Shown: in pieces, positions 1-6,680 of the stretch
Numbering within the stretch: position 1 is the first letter of the stretch
Layout of the letters: every line of letters starts with the position of its first letter
Assembly (NCBI GenBank): GCA_028696915.1
Contig: JAQVGB010000028.1
Span: 1 to 11,635, forward strand
DNA from: Candidatus Dojkabacteria bacterium
GTDB taxonomy: Bacteria > Patescibacteriota > Dojkabacteria > SC72 > JAFGCJ01
DNA: 11,635 bases
Direction of reading: 5' to 3'
Notes under the pieces: model-generated
What the model was told of the DNA's origin: nothing
Databases searched by the model: none
What the model saw: only the letters and a program-made list of their open reading frames with translations
Position numbers and translations under genes: made by a program

Positions 1-237
1 TAGGAGTGCACTTTCCATGCCTTTTTCAACGAGAACCTGCTCAATCTCACTCCCGAGATTGAGAGCCCACAGTACTCTCTCCTGGAGCGAGAGATGAACT
101 CCGTCCTCCAGATCATCCGGCGGTTCATCCATACAGTCCGGGCGTTGACCGGTCTGAACTTGACTCGGTGAACTGCCGTCTGGATAGGTGACCGGCAAGC
201 GGGCTTCGGGTATCTGAGGCGAGAGCCGGTCAAACAT
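1..237 (-). CDS. Unrecognised protein, 5' end only (runs off left edge)
   Basis: A minus-strand frame opens with ATG at 237 and stays open for 79 codons to the window edge, so only the N-terminus is visible. It begins MFDRLSPQIPEARLPV, followed by a proline- and acid-rich, probably disordered stretch (around DEPPDDLEDG). A likely helix follows (LSLQERVLWALNLGSEIEQV) near residues 50-70. There is no signal peptide, so a cytoplasmic protein is likely. Start choice is supported by an AGG-containing Shine-Dalgarno-like element nine bases upstream and by a promoter at 272-301 that would give a leader of about 28 bases. I recognise no family. The gene lies downstream of the large propeller/DUF5648 gene in the same direction but has its own promoter, so it need not be co-transcribed. 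Confidence 0.65.
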   Translation of the reverse strand, partial: MFDRLSPQIPEARLPVTYPDGSSPSQVQTGQRPDCMDEPPDDLEDGVHLSLQERVLWALNLGSEIEQVLVEKGMESALL

Positions 238-271
238 GATCTACCTGCGGATTAATTTGATGGTATCAGCA

Positions 272-301
272 ATTATATATCGCAGGCGGAACCGAAATCA
301 A
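272..301 (-). promoter_or_regulatory. Sigma70-type promoter for the left-edge gene
   Basis: On the minus strand, TTGATT (301-296) and a perfect TATAAT (277-272) are separated by 18 bases. The predicted transcript starts near 265, about 28 bases before the ATG at 237. Four of six -35 bases and all six -10 bases match consensus. This is sequence-only evidence. Confidence 0.5.
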
Positions 302-389
302 ACCCATAGAGTATGCCATCGTCATCCAGCCATCCTATCTCCACGGGAGAAAGAGGTATTTCCTCATGCTCACCACCGCCTTCCTCCAC
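273..389 (-). CDS. Possible 38-codon ORF just after the DUF5648 gene
   Basis: A GTG two bases past the stop of the upstream gene opens a frame of 38 codons ending in TAA. A GGAGG-like purine run overlaps its start. The translated C-terminal part (EIGWLDDDGILYGFDFG) looks more protein-like than random, and the close spacing would permit termination-reinitiation. Against it: the stop lies inside the TATAAT of the next promoter, the start is GTG, and no family is recognisable. It could equally be chance or the remnant of a lost gene. Confidence 0.22.
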   Translation of the reverse strand: MEEGGGEHEEIPLSPVEIGWLDDDGILYGFDFGSACDI

Positions 390-391
390 CC

Positions 392-3300
392 CTAGTACAC
401 CCAATACGCCACACCCTCATATGTCCAGTCGTGGGAAAGACTGCTGACAACATACTGTTTCTCCTGTTCCGAGCTCGTATAGAAGTGGTGCTTGTACCGG
501 TCGCTCCAGAACCGGTAGAGCGGTTTCGATCCCTCAACGGCGGATGTACTTGCGAAAAACGCCACGCCCTCGTATGCCCAGTCATGAGAGAGATTTGCGA
601 TGACCGAGTTTCTCTCCGCAAGGCTGATCGTGTAGAAATGCCCGCGGTACCGATCACTCCAAAACCGATACACCGATGAAAACCCGGTCGCGCCCTCCGG
701 AACCCGGAACACTTCACCCTCATACCTCCAGTCGTAGGATAACGTCGCAATCACCGTATCCCGCTCCGCAGCGCTCACCGTATAGAAGTGACCCCGGTAC
801 CGGTCGCTCCAGAACCGATAGACCGGGATCGTACCGACACTTCCAGGGTCCGCGGTATCCGGATCGACAGATACCGTTCCAAACAGCGCGAGGATCGATA
901 TGTCCCGGTTCGTGGCTGAAACCGTGTTTGTATCCGTATTCACCGCAGAGTCCGCAAGAAGGTCCCACTCTGCACCGTCCCAGGAGTATAACGCAAGTGA
1001 CGCTTCATCCGTGTTCACGATATTTTCATTGCTATATGTCAGTGAAAAGGAAAGCGGTAGATTAAAGTATGAAATCTGCGATGAAAGACCCGTGAGCGCA
1101 GAAAGATGGTACACGTGACCACCTACCAACGTGCGTCCAAGGGGAGCCGGCATACTGCCGGTTATCGCAAGACTATCAAGTTTCTTAATTTGAAATGAAA
1201 CATCGGATGCAGAAAACCTCGGCGGGAGCGTGATCTGAAGCGTGCTGTCATCATTGTGCAGTGATACCTCACCGCCAAGAAGGGCGGTAATATACTCGTC
1301 CTCTTGAGCAACAATCGGCATATTCACAGGACATCCCGTAGTCACAACGGTCAGGTCCTCACCAATATACGCTATCCCGGTTTGATCAACAGACTTGATT
1401 CGAAAGTGATACGTGGAGCATGGAGCAAGAGAAGATAATTCGACCGAGTGATGCACAACTCCACTATCCTCATCTTTTAATTGGCTCAAGTATCCATAGG
1501 TTTCGGAAATTCCATACTCGACCTGAGTAGAGCTCATATCATTGGTTGTCCATGAAATTGTCACCCCTGACGACGTCACAACTGTCGTGATGTCTTGCGC
1601 TGTCAATGTCGAAACAACCGAAAAGCCGTTACCAGAAATACCCATCCCCGAGTTCTCAGATCCTGCCGCCGGCAATTCGAAGTGTGTCACCGTGTCCGTT
1701 ACAACGTTCGCCGCAGACGCTTCAATTGAATACGCGAATTCTCCATCTGCCGTTCCGGAAGGTATCGTGAACCTTCCGGACCATACTGATCTGCCATTTT
1801 CATCATATGAGTCGAACTGCAGAGGTATCAGATCGCCAGCGTCTGTTACGATCTGCACTTTATTGGCCGCTCCGTTCAAAGGATTCACAGCCGGCATGGA
1901 ACTGACCGCACTGAATACAACGTCACTGCGGGGGGACGTCACTTGAACTGATGTGGTATCCATCAATGTCCAGGGATTCAGAGCGAGAACTTTGCTTTGC
2001 CATCCGCCGACTTGTCCGGATGCAAGTGAATGATTGATGAAAAGTTTTCCGTCCTCACCACTAATCACATCGCTTAGGCTCACGTTCCCGGCAAACGACA
2101 TCTTCCATTTCCGGTCACCTTCCGAATCGAAATAGTTCAATACAGCACTATCACCGGTGTAATCCTTTGCCGAAATATCCCTTCCCATTGTCTCTGAATA
2201 ATAGAATCCGTTAGAACCGTCCGAAATCAGACGCTGACCAATGTAGTTGTCATTCACATGGGACCAGAGCTGTTCACCGTTCGTGGTGTCCACGGCATCG
2301 ATAAACGACTCTTTATGCTGAAGATCGGAGTCGTATGCACGACCGGCAAGAAGGACATTATCACTTCTTAGCGTCATGAATGACCAGTAGTTCGTTGTTG
2401 TGCCAAATGGCGATTCCCACTTCAACGTCCCGTTCGGATTAAGCGCAATAATTCTTTTGGGCCCGAGCTCCTTATTGGCATTCGCAACATAAATTGTCCC
2501 ATCTTCATCAACTACGGGTTGCGCCGAAACATCCCCTGTCGCATACGACCATATTTCGCTCCCGTCATCCGGATCCAATGCAAGGATCATTCCTTCATTG
2601 GTATAGGTCAACACATCAGAGACTTTTGAATACGTTGCATACGCCTGGTATACGGTGTCATCCAATCCCAATGTTATACCTATCATATCCACATACCCTG
2701 GCGGATCGTACAGACGCGACCACTTGACCGTCCCGTCCGGATTGAATGCGTATACCGTGAACTTATTATCATCGGTCCTATCTGTATAGATAGTCCCATC
2801 TTGCCCGATATTCACATAAGTTGACGTGTGCCCACCGCTAAAGGCGTGCATCCACTTTGGTGCCCCTGTCGTTTGATCGTATGCGGCAAGGACATCGCTG
2901 AATATACAGTGCCAGTGAATGGTCCCGTTGCTAGAGAGGCTGATCGCAGGAGAAGAGTAGCTATTACCGGAAATTGAGCGACTCCAGATGATTACTCCCG
3001 TATCACGATTGATAGAGGCCATGCGCCCCTGCGTAAAAAGACCGTTCTCGTATCCACCGTAGGTTTTGTAGAGAAGGTTGTTGTCGGGACCGACAAGGAT
3101 GTTTCCTCCGAAATCCTGAGCGAAAGAAGCCGTCCATTTCAATATCGAATACCCTGCTTCATTAGAATACGGCGAGTGCGCTGTTGACCTAGTGTCATGA
3201 TTAAGTGTTGCCCATTCGGTTTGTGCCATACCAGCCGGACTCAGATCTCCCTGATTGACAGTCCATGAAACAGTCAAGGCATCAAGTGAGGGCGTCAAAT

Positions 3301-3868
3301 CGGGATTCGTCGTTTGTAGCGTGATCAGAATTTTGATCCTTCCAATCTTTCCCGTAGCGTTCATGGCCAGCTGGTCGATGGGGATCGAGGAAATATCGAC
3401 AGGACTCGTGGTAAACCCTGCGGAATTTCCCGGAAGTTGTGTCTCGCTGAACGTATACCCCCCTTCATCCATAACCCGGATCGTAATCGACGTTCCCTCG
3501 GGGATATCAGCCGAAAATGAAATCTCGCCCCACTCGGCCAGTAGCGGTGGCATGATCGTGGTCGTGCGCGCCGATCCTGTAGACGAATACGGAGGAGAGA
3601 ATTGGCCACTGGCATTTGTCAGTTTCAGCACGCCAGCAGGGGTGTCGACATTCACATTCGTCCGGTTGGTCAGTCCGGTATTGTCAGTATACAAGTCCGT
3701 CCATGTCCCCTCCGTGCCATTATAGGATGGTGCCGCGAGGGTCTTGAGTAAGCCAGAGTGCCCGAATGTGGAAATCAGACCGATGATAAGAAAAAGAAAG
3801 AAAAATCTAAAGACCCCGAAAGTGCTTGAAGCCTTTCTTTTTCTCAAAGAACTCAGTATTCTACCCAT
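392..3868 (-). CDS. Secreted multidomain protein: PQQ-type propeller, FnIII, DUF5648 repeats
   Basis: Predicted exported protein of 1158 residues, probably cell-surface or released. Residues 1-46 form an export signal: basic RKRK, then a hydrophobic core FFFLFLIIGLIS. The cleavage site is ambiguous, so it may stay as an anchor. Residues about 47-205 are a beta-rich N-terminal domain. Residues about 207-635 form a PQQ_2-type beta-propeller with recurring blade motifs such as DTGVIIWSR, NPDGTVKWSR, DPDDGSEIWSY and NPNGTLKWE. An Ig-like stretch (640-745), an FnIII domain (755-845, with STYHFRIKSVD) and a ZU5-like beta domain (857-998) follow. Three DUF5648 repeats (YRFWSDRY..HFYT...YEG) reach the C-terminus. 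No catalytic residues are evident; propeller, FnIII and DUF5648 units suggest binding or adhesion. I chose ATG 3868 for its normal signal-peptide n-region and AAGG upstream; an in-frame GTG at 3910 would add 14 residues. Stop is TAG. Neither LPXTG nor another sorting signal is seen. Confidence 0.9.
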   Translation of the reverse strand: MGRILSSLRKRKASSTFGVFRFFFLFLIIGLISTFGHSGLLKTLAAPSYNGTEGTWTDLYTDNTGLTNRTNVNVDTPAGVLKLTNASGQFSPPYSSTGSARTTTIMPPLLAEWGEISFSADIPEGTSITIRVMDEGGYTFSETQLPGNSAGFTTSPVDISSIPIDQLAMNATGKIGRIKILITLQTTNPDLTPSLDALTVSWTVNQGDLSPAGMAQTEWATLNHDTRSTAHSPYSNEAGYSILKWTASFAQDFGGNILVGPDNNLLYKTYGGYENGLFTQGRMASINRDTGVIIWSRSISGNSYSSPAISLSSNGTIHWHCIFSDVLAAYDQTTGAPKWMHAFSGGHTSTYVNIGQDGTIYTDRTDDNKFTVYAFNPDGTVKWSRLYDPPGYVDMIGITLGLDDTVYQAYATYSKVSDVLTYTNEGMILALDPDDGSEIWSYATGDVSAQPVVDEDGTIYVANANKELGPKRIIALNPNGTLKWESPFGTTTNYWSFMTLRSDNVLLAGRAYDSDLQHKESFIDAVDTTNGEQLWSHVNDNYIGQRLISDGSNGFYYSETMGRDISAKDYTGDSAVLNYFDSEGDRKWKMSFAGNVSLSDVISGEDGKLFINHSLASGQVGGWQSKVLALNPWTLMDTTSVQVTSPRSDVVFSAVSSMPAVNPLNGAANKVQIVTDAGDLIPLQFDSYDENGRSVWSGRFTIPSGTADGEFAYSIEASAANVVTDTVTHFELPAAGSENSGMGISGNGFSVVSTLTAQDITTVVTSSGVTISWTTNDMSSTQVEYGISETYGYLSQLKDEDSGVVHHSVELSSLAPCSTYHFRIKSVDQTGIAYIGEDLTVVTTGCPVNMPIVAQEDEYITALLGGEVSLHNDDSTLQITLPPRFSASDVSFQIKKLDSLAITGSMPAPLGRTLVGGHVYHLSALTGLSSQISYFNLPLSFSLTYSNENIVNTDEASLALYSWDGAEWDLLADSAVNTDTNTVSATNRDISILALFGTVSVDPDTADPGSVGTIPVYRFWSDRYRGHFYTVSAAERDTVIATLSYDWRYEGEVFRVPEGATGFSSVYRFWSDRYRGHFYTISLAERNSVIANLSHDWAYEGVAFFASTSAVEGSKPLYRFWSDRYKHHFYTSSEQEKQYVVSSLSHDWTYEGVAYWVY
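395..823 (-). repeat. Three tandem DUF5648 repeats in the C-terminus of the propeller protein
   Basis: Three in-frame units of 50, 51 and 42 codons each begin [VL]YRFWSDRY, continue with HFYT and end with DW.YEG.[AV][FY]. This matches what I recall of the DUF5648 consensus (YRF...HFYT..E...V...YEG.AF), known from secreted and surface proteins and of unknown function. Units 1 and 2 are the most alike (YRFWSDRYRGHFYT identical). Unit 3 has KHHFYTSS and ends the protein at WVY. The repeats are also similar at DNA level. Confidence 0.85.
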
Positions 3869-3916
3869 CCGCCTTTTCACTGTCTCCGAAACTGTCTCGT
3901 AAAAAAACACCTCTAA

Positions 3917-3946
3917 TCTATACTATACAACGTGACGATCTGTAAA
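3917..3946 (-). promoter_or_regulatory. Promoter of the propeller/DUF5648 gene
   Basis: On the minus strand, TTTACA (3946-3941, five of six consensus bases) lies 18 bases from TATAGA (3922-3917). A start of transcription near 3910 is predicted. This would give either a leaderless message beginning at the GTG at 3910, or a leader of about 42 bases for the ATG at 3868. An 8-base direct repeat (GAGACAGT, 12-base period) lies just downstream at 3898-3891 and 3886-3879. Confidence 0.45.
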
Positions 3947-4066
3947 GGACTCGCGCAGAAAACGTTAAGAAATCTCCTGGCAAGATCAATGCCGTGCATG
4001 TTACTTGTTTAGCTCTGATACTCATCAACAAACGTAGAAAACAACGCCTTTACCAAGAACCAGTCC

Positions 4067-4312
4067 CTAATTCTCATCAGACGCCCGCGACCACTGGTAC
4101 TGGTGGTCTTCTGGTTCCTGTTCGAGGGGGACATCCTCTGCCTTGAAATTTTTCGAGAGAGCAATCGTCTTGATAGTAAATTCTTCGTCACCAAGCACAA
4201 CCGAATTTCCAATACGTTTCCCCAGAAGCGATTTCCCGAACTGGCTTTCGATCGATACAAGTTTTCCTAAATTCTCGCTTGGTTTCAGGTATTTGATTTT
4301 TTGCGCCGAAAT
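4067..4312 (-). pseudogene. GreA/GreB C-terminal-domain-like ORF without a standard start codon
   Basis: An 81-codon frame bounded by TAG at 4315-4313 and TAG at 4069-4067 contains KLVSIESQFGKSLLGKRIGN, then SVVLGDEEFTIKTI. It closely resembles the FKBP-like C-terminal domain of transcript-cleavage factors (family pattern: ISxESPxGKALLGKKVGDxV, then a strand pair). The N-terminal coiled coil with its acidic tip, which enters the RNA polymerase secondary channel in GreA/GreB, is absent, so transcript cleavage is not expected. An acidic tail (LEQEPEDHQYQWSRASDEN) follows. No ATG, GTG or TTG precedes the conserved part. The first codon after the TAG is ATT, preceded by a six-G run that could act as a ribosome site. 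It lies in the same frame as the 220-residue gene upstream, separated by two TAG codons. Either a decayed gre fragment or a small protein with a rare start codon. Confidence 0.5.
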
Positions 4313-4324
4313 CTACCCCCCTAA

Positions 4325-4987
4325 CTAATATGGCTCAATCACAACACTACGGCCGATCATGCCTTTCACACCGTTTGGGGATACGCCCTTCCGACCCCTC
4401 ACTTGTTCCGGTCTCACATCTTCAAACAGCTTATCCAGATCGAGATACATTTGTCGAAGCCAACCAACAATTCCCGAGTCGTTCCATGCAACAGCCCCGA
4501 AAGCGCTCATGGTCCGTTCTGTTGATTCGCAACCCCCTATCCGGATACGTGAAACCCGCAGTACTGGCTCATAATGACCATAATACGTACGAAACGGGAG
4601 ATCGTATACGAAGTGCAAACCAGCACAGGGAATATCACCGATCATTCGCATTCCTCCAATTCGTCCATCCTCCGGTTGGGTCATTTGTATCCATCTCATA
4701 ACGGGCAGTCCGTCAACGGGTGCATAACTGGCATCAAAAAACAGAACCCGTGAAGATCGATTTCCGTCTGTGGACCAGGATTCAGCCTCTTTCGGTGCTC
4801 CCATCACATCTCGTACAGACGGGGTGACCGCTTCACGAAACTGTGAGCAAAAGGATAAAAAGGCCTCGGGTGTTTCAAAACCGGCTTCAGGAATCTCCGG
4901 TAGTTCATACGTAAACGTAACCGCATTTACTTCCGGATACTGCCCGACCCTTTCTGGTGAACCTACCGAAGACGATCTCCATGCCAT
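4325..4987 (-). CDS. Unrecognised 220-residue protein
   Basis: A probable soluble cytoplasmic protein with no signal peptide or membrane span. ATG 4987 was chosen because GGGAG lies seven bases upstream; the frame extends to TTG 5005 without ribosome-site support. The N-terminal half has a Pro/Glu-rich segment (ELPEIPEAGFETPEAF), then a helical stretch (LSFCSQFREAV). The middle reads as beta strands with WIQMTQPEDGRIGGMRM and GLHFVYDLPFRTYYGHYEPV. The C-terminal part has a helix with DLDKLFEDVRPEQVRGRKG. I recognise no family or catalytic motif. It has its own strong promoter (5103-5131), unlike the upstream genes, and ends in TAG only 12 bases before the Gre-like frame. Confidence 0.8.
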   Translation of the reverse strand: MAWRSSSVGSPERVGQYPEVNAVTFTYELPEIPEAGFETPEAFLSFCSQFREAVTPSVRDVMGAPKEAESWSTDGNRSSRVLFFDASYAPVDGLPVMRWIQMTQPEDGRIGGMRMIGDIPCAGLHFVYDLPFRTYYGHYEPVLRVSRIRIGGCESTERTMSAFGAVAWNDSGIVGWLRQMYLDLDKLFEDVRPEQVRGRKGVSPNGVKGMIGRSVVIEPY

Positions 4988-5102
4988 CACCCGTCTCCCG
5001 GTCAACTAATTTCTCGCGCTCTCAGCACGAGCATTCACGAGGCAGAAATTACATGACCAATCTCACTGCCCGCTACTGTACGAAAACCCGCGGGAGTGTA
5101 TT

Positions 5103-5131
5103 ATTATAGGACATCCAACCGTTCACTTCAA
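5103..5131 (-). promoter_or_regulatory. Strong sigma70-type promoter for the 220-residue gene
   Basis: On the minus strand, TTGAAG (5131-5126) and a perfect TATAAT (5108-5103) are separated by the optimal 17 bases. Predicted transcription begins near 5096, giving a leader of about 110 bases before ATG 4987. The leader carries a CCCGCGGG palindrome, with a further GCGGG downstream that could pair as a weak hairpin. I see no recognisable riboswitch. Confidence 0.55.
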
Positions 5132-5146
5132 GCTATCCTCCCGATA

Positions 5147-5632
5147 TCATGGAAGCCATCCGGTTGCGGAAAACGCCTCCTTTGCATCCTCCACGATCGC
5201 CATTTCCCCCGAGGTAACCTCTGTATCTTTGCCGAAATTACTTTCTTTGACCTGTTTCCAATAATCCTCAATTCTACCAATAACCCGAGACCGCATATTG
5301 AGATCTCTGCGCCAGTCGGTTCGAATTGTATACAGGTTTCTCACAAGCACATTGGAATCTTCGACGCTCAACGCAAGCAGAAGATAAAAGAGCGGCGCCG
5401 GACTGGTTTCGGTGATCGGGTTACAGCCAGCAATGCGTAGTAGACTATTTACCCAGCCGTTCCGGGGCAGGGTATCCGGTTCCACCCCGAAATAAAAGTC
5501 TTCATCGGGCTCACCCTGTCGCACGTACATTACCGTGCCGTATGCACTCTGCATCTGAAGCAGGGCTCTTGCTTTTGCTGAACGTGCCTGTTCCGGATTA
5601 ACCGGAGCTGATACTACGTCGCTAGGAGTCAT
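5147..5632 (-). CDS. Unrecognised 161-residue protein
   Basis: ATG 5632 lies 15 bases after the stop of the upstream 119-residue gene, suggesting one transcript. The protein has no signal peptide. Residues 13-35 look like a helix (NPEQARSAKARALLQMQSAY), followed by a strand and an acidic turn (GEPDEDFYFGVEPD). A hydrophobic segment near 80-93 (PLFYLLLALSVED) is too short and flanked by charge, so it is probably a buried helix rather than a membrane span. A basic region (RTDWRRDLNMRSRVIGRIEDYWKQV) lies near 104-128. No family is recognised and the ribosome site is weak. Stop is TGA, the only one among the genes here. Confidence 0.75.
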   Translation of the reverse strand: MTPSDVVSAPVNPEQARSAKARALLQMQSAYGTVMYVRQGEPDEDFYFGVEPDTLPRNGWVNSLLRIAGCNPITETSPAPLFYLLLALSVEDSNVLVRNLYTIRTDWRRDLNMRSRVIGRIEDYWKQVKESNFGKDTEVTSGEMAIVEDAKEAFSATGWLP

Positions 5633-5647
5633 TGAGAATAACGTCCA

Positions 5648-6007
5648 TTATCGCAGAGAACTAATTGCACGTTCAAGATCGCTTTTTTGCTGATCGGACA
5701 GTGTTGGCATGATATGCTCAAGATATCCTTCCATTATGGATTTTCCAGCCCTCATGACCGCCGTATCGATTTCAGACGATGTGAAATTTTGCTTCAGAAG
5801 CGAAGAGAGTTCCTGCATATCCGGTTCGGGGTTTGATAGAAGCGCGGAAAAGTCAGACCGTTTCTCCTCGGGAATGGATGCCACAAGATCAAGAAACGCC
5901 TTCATTTCGATCGCTTTCAGGAATTCCGCGGCGAACAGTTCCTTGTTGTCCGCGTACTCGATTATATCGAGGACCATCAGGATAATTTCGCGGGGTGTGG
6001 GGGTCAT
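5648..6007 (-). CDS. Small all-helical protein, 119 residues, unknown function
   Basis: The product is predicted almost entirely alpha-helical and soluble: MVLDIIEYADNKELFAAEFL, then IPEEKRSDFSALLS, then a second similar pattern, LEHIMPTLSDQQKSDLERAI. The two 'xxP(x)xx(x)K/Q-xDf/LxxLl' helices suggest a weak internal duplication. Small proteins of this style, including those I recall as DUF5663, are common in Patescibacteria, but the resemblance is too loose for a family call. ATG 6007 has no clear Shine-Dalgarno. It sits 45 bases after the 93-residue membrane gene and 15 before the 161-residue gene, consistent with an operon. Confidence 0.75.
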   Translation of the reverse strand: MTPTPREIILMVLDIIEYADNKELFAAEFLKAIEMKAFLDLVASIPEEKRSDFSALLSNPEPDMQELSSLLKQNFTSSEIDTAVMRAGKSIMEGYLEHIMPTLSDQQKSDLERAISSLR

Positions 6008-6052
6008 GGGGCGTGAAATCGAGATGAAATAAACAAAAGATTACAGTACACA

Positions 6053-6334
6053 CTACTCTTTATTATACTTCCAACTGTTAAAGGCAAACGCAAGTGCGGC
6101 TACACCAGAAGCTAGCCCGGCAGCAAGAGCCACAGAAGATCCTGTACAACGAAGTACAATACCTGCACCAAGAAATCCAATACCTGATAGTACACATAAT
6201 TTCTCAGATCGACCACGTAATAAATCTTTAACACTGGCCAGATACCCATTGCTCATCTCAGTTGGACCAGGATTCTCCCCTGAGGATGATTCATTCCTAA
6301 TCCATAAAGGCTGTGGAACAAAAACCCTGTTCAT
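6053..6334 (-). CDS. Small two-helix membrane protein, 93 residues
   Basis: Residues 1-45 are a polar N-terminal region. Two hydrophobic helices follow, about 47-62 (VLSGIGFLGAGIVLR) and 66-86 (SVALAAGLASGVAALAFAF), joined by a short CTGSS turn, and the protein ends with a charged tail, NSWKYNKE. The helices are rich in small residues with GxxxG-type packing, suggesting a helical hairpin in the cytoplasmic membrane. The first helix resembles the SGIGFLGAGVIL signature of MgtC/SapB proteins, but the rest of that family is absent. First gene of the minus-strand cluster, with a promoter immediately upstream. ATG 6334 has only a GGTGA directly adjacent, so initiation may be near-leaderless. A later in-frame ATG (residue 27) is possible. 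Confidence 0.7.
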   Translation of the reverse strand: MNRVFVPQPLWIRNESSSGENPGPTEMSNGYLASVKDLLRGRSEKLCVLSGIGFLGAGIVLRCTGSSVALAAGLASGVAALAFAFNSWKYNKE

Positions 6335-6343
6335 TTCACCCGC

Positions 6344-6372
6344 ACTATATCACAACACACCACCCGCCACAA
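6344..6372 (-). promoter_or_regulatory. Promoter of the minus-strand small-gene cluster
   Basis: On the minus strand, TTGTGG (6372-6367) lies 17 bases from TATAGT (6349-6344, five of six consensus). Predicted transcription begins near 6337, only about three bases before ATG 6334, which implies a leaderless or nearly leaderless message. The -35 match is weak (three of six). Confidence 0.35.
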
Positions 6373-6515
6373 TACACACTACAGGCCATTCATTCCGATA
6401 TTTTTTCCTGCACAGGGTAATTCGGATTCGCCTTTCCCTTCATCCATTGCATCTACGAATACCTCTACATATAGCAGTTACCATATAGCCCTTGCCCCTC
6501 GGTCGTGCGAGTGCA

Positions 6516-6620
6516 ATAATCGGACCATACGTTACTGACCGTCAGACTTAAGCTGGGGTCATCCCTGTATCGAAGTGTTCCCGATTATCACCGATCATTG
6601 CTGACACCAACCGATCTTAT
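6516..6620. promoter_or_regulatory. Phased CCGAT motif cluster, possible operator or activator sites
   Basis: CCGATTATCA (6581-6590), CCGATCATTG (6591-6600) and CCGATCTTAT (6611-6620) recur at 10 and 20 bases, so they face one side of the helix. An inverted copy, ATAATCGG, sits at 6516-6523 and exactly complements CCGATTAT at 6581-6588. The direct copies lie about 70-105 bases before the predicted start of the plus-strand gene, a usual position for activator sites. A further CCGAT is at 6395. The binding protein is unknown. Confidence 0.4.
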
Positions 6621-6651
6621 AAACATCTCAGCCGCGGACATTACAAAATCC

Positions 6652-6680
6652 TTGCACTATTAATGGACAATTCATATACT
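6652..6680 (+). promoter_or_regulatory. Promoter of the giant glycine-rich protein gene
   Basis: TTGCAC (6652-6657) and TATACT (6675-6680, five of six consensus) are separated by 17 bases. Predicted transcription begins near 6687, leaving a leader of about 28 bases before ATG 6715. The -35 match is only three of six, which fits a promoter needing an activator. Confidence 0.45.

Noticed and set aside
3255..3725. Plus-strand frame of 156 codons opposite the propeller gene's N-terminal region
   Set aside because: It is antisense to well-supported coding sequence with signal peptide and domain structure, and has no ribosome site or recognisable content.
392..3868. PQQ-dependent dehydrogenase
   Set aside because: Only propeller blade motifs are seen, without recognisable cofactor or Ca2+ ligands of quinoprotein dehydrogenases, and the remaining domains are adhesive types.
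5070..5095. CCCGCGGG palindrome as an intrinsic terminator
   Set aside because: The stem is short, the following T-run is only four bases on the minus strand, and it lies in the leader of the 220-residue gene just after its promoter.
5147..5149. TGA read as glycine (Gracilibacteria-type code)
   Set aside because: No in-frame TGA occurs in the two long genes (2798 codons), including their hundreds of glycine positions, so TGA is treated as stop.
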